Assembly (NCBI GenBank): GCA_031552655.1
Contig: JAVBML010000002.1
Span: forward strand, 1 to 15,104
Origin: CAZTPH01 sp031552655
GTDB taxonomy: Bacteria; Pseudomonadota; Gammaproteobacteria; UBA9339
Length of the DNA stretch: 15,104 bases
Direction of reading: 5' to 3'
Numbering within the stretch: the stretch's first letter is position 1; each line of letters begins with the position of its first letter. The position numbers and the translations under genes are program-made. Shown piece by piece: positions 14,992 through 15,104 of the stretch. The notes under the pieces were generated by a model that saw only the letters and a list, made by a program, of their open reading frames with translations, ran no database searches and was not told the DNA's origin.

Positions 14992-15104
14992 TTAGGCCAT
15001 CGTGACCCCTAAACGTACTCGTCTTAACGCAGCAAGTTAATTGGCCTCGGCCGTCCCGCAGCTGGAATACGCTACTATGACTTAACGCTTAGTATAGATT
15101 TTTA
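14978..15104 (+). other. GC-richer, hairpin-rich stretch, possibly a tmRNA (ssrA) 3' fragment
   Basis: All frames on the minus strand are interrupted or unrecognisable here, and base composition rises relative to neighbouring DNA. Clear stems are ACGTTTAGG / CCTAAACGT (14988–14996 and 15008–15016) and TTAAC / GTTAA (15034–15038 and 15046–15050), and CTTAACGC occurs twice (from 15033 and 15081). On the plus strand, CCGTCCCGCAGCTGG followed 13 bases later by GACTTAACGCTTAGTA resembles the pseudoknot-4 region near the 3' end of E. coli ssrA. No tag reading frame or conserved 5' end is present, and the CCA end would lie past the window. It could be an ssrA fragment, a different structured RNA, or a coincidence. 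Confidence 0.25.

Noticed and set aside
1..15104. CRISPR array, tRNA genes, insertion sequences
   Set aside because: No regularly spaced repeats, no tRNA-like T-arm sequences and no transposase coding sequence were seen in the window.

Overview
The window reads as a chromosome segment of a gammaproteobacterium with an AT-leaning genome. Three things support this: the pncC/cinA–recA–recX–alaS–csrA gene order, the lptD–surA pair, and a WaaE-type LPS core glycosyltransferase. Slight gene decay (a nonsense-broken pncC, a shortened SufD, a 5'-truncated adhesin) suggests a host-associated lineage, possibly Legionellales-like. That placement is inference; no rRNA is present to fix the taxon.

Positions 1–4435 form an outer-membrane biogenesis block. 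An esterase, lptD and the start of surA run leftward in one tight operon. Diverging from them are a short lipoprotein gene of the LptM (YifL) type and a WaaE/KdtX-like glycosyltransferase whose start overlaps it. LptD is the LPS translocon barrel, SurA the periplasmic chaperone for such barrels, LptM a lipoprotein known in E. coli to assist LptD maturation, and the glycosyltransferase builds the LPS core. The block therefore has one theme.

Positions 4496–7686 hold a leftward SUF iron-sulfur operon, sufD–sufS–sufU–sufT. The genes are nearly contiguous, with a GTGA overlap between sufS and sufU. sufB and sufC are not next to it, and SufD is about 100 residues shorter than usual.

Positions 7698–13718 carry the rightward DNA-repair and translation block. 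It comprises pncC (one in-frame TGA), a secreted NodB-type polysaccharide deacetylase, recA, recX, alaS and csrA. AT-rich inverted repeats flank csrA, and its leader has two GGA motifs, one inside the ribosome binding site, fitting CsrA autoregulation.

Positions 13719–15104 are accessory. A 226-base intergenic stretch holds two inverted repeats. A leftward open frame then encodes the C-terminal part of a filamentous-hemagglutinin-like protein with GLUG-type repeats and no convincing start. The last ~130 bases are more GC-rich, stop-rich and hairpin-rich, and weakly resemble the 3' half of a tmRNA on the + strand.
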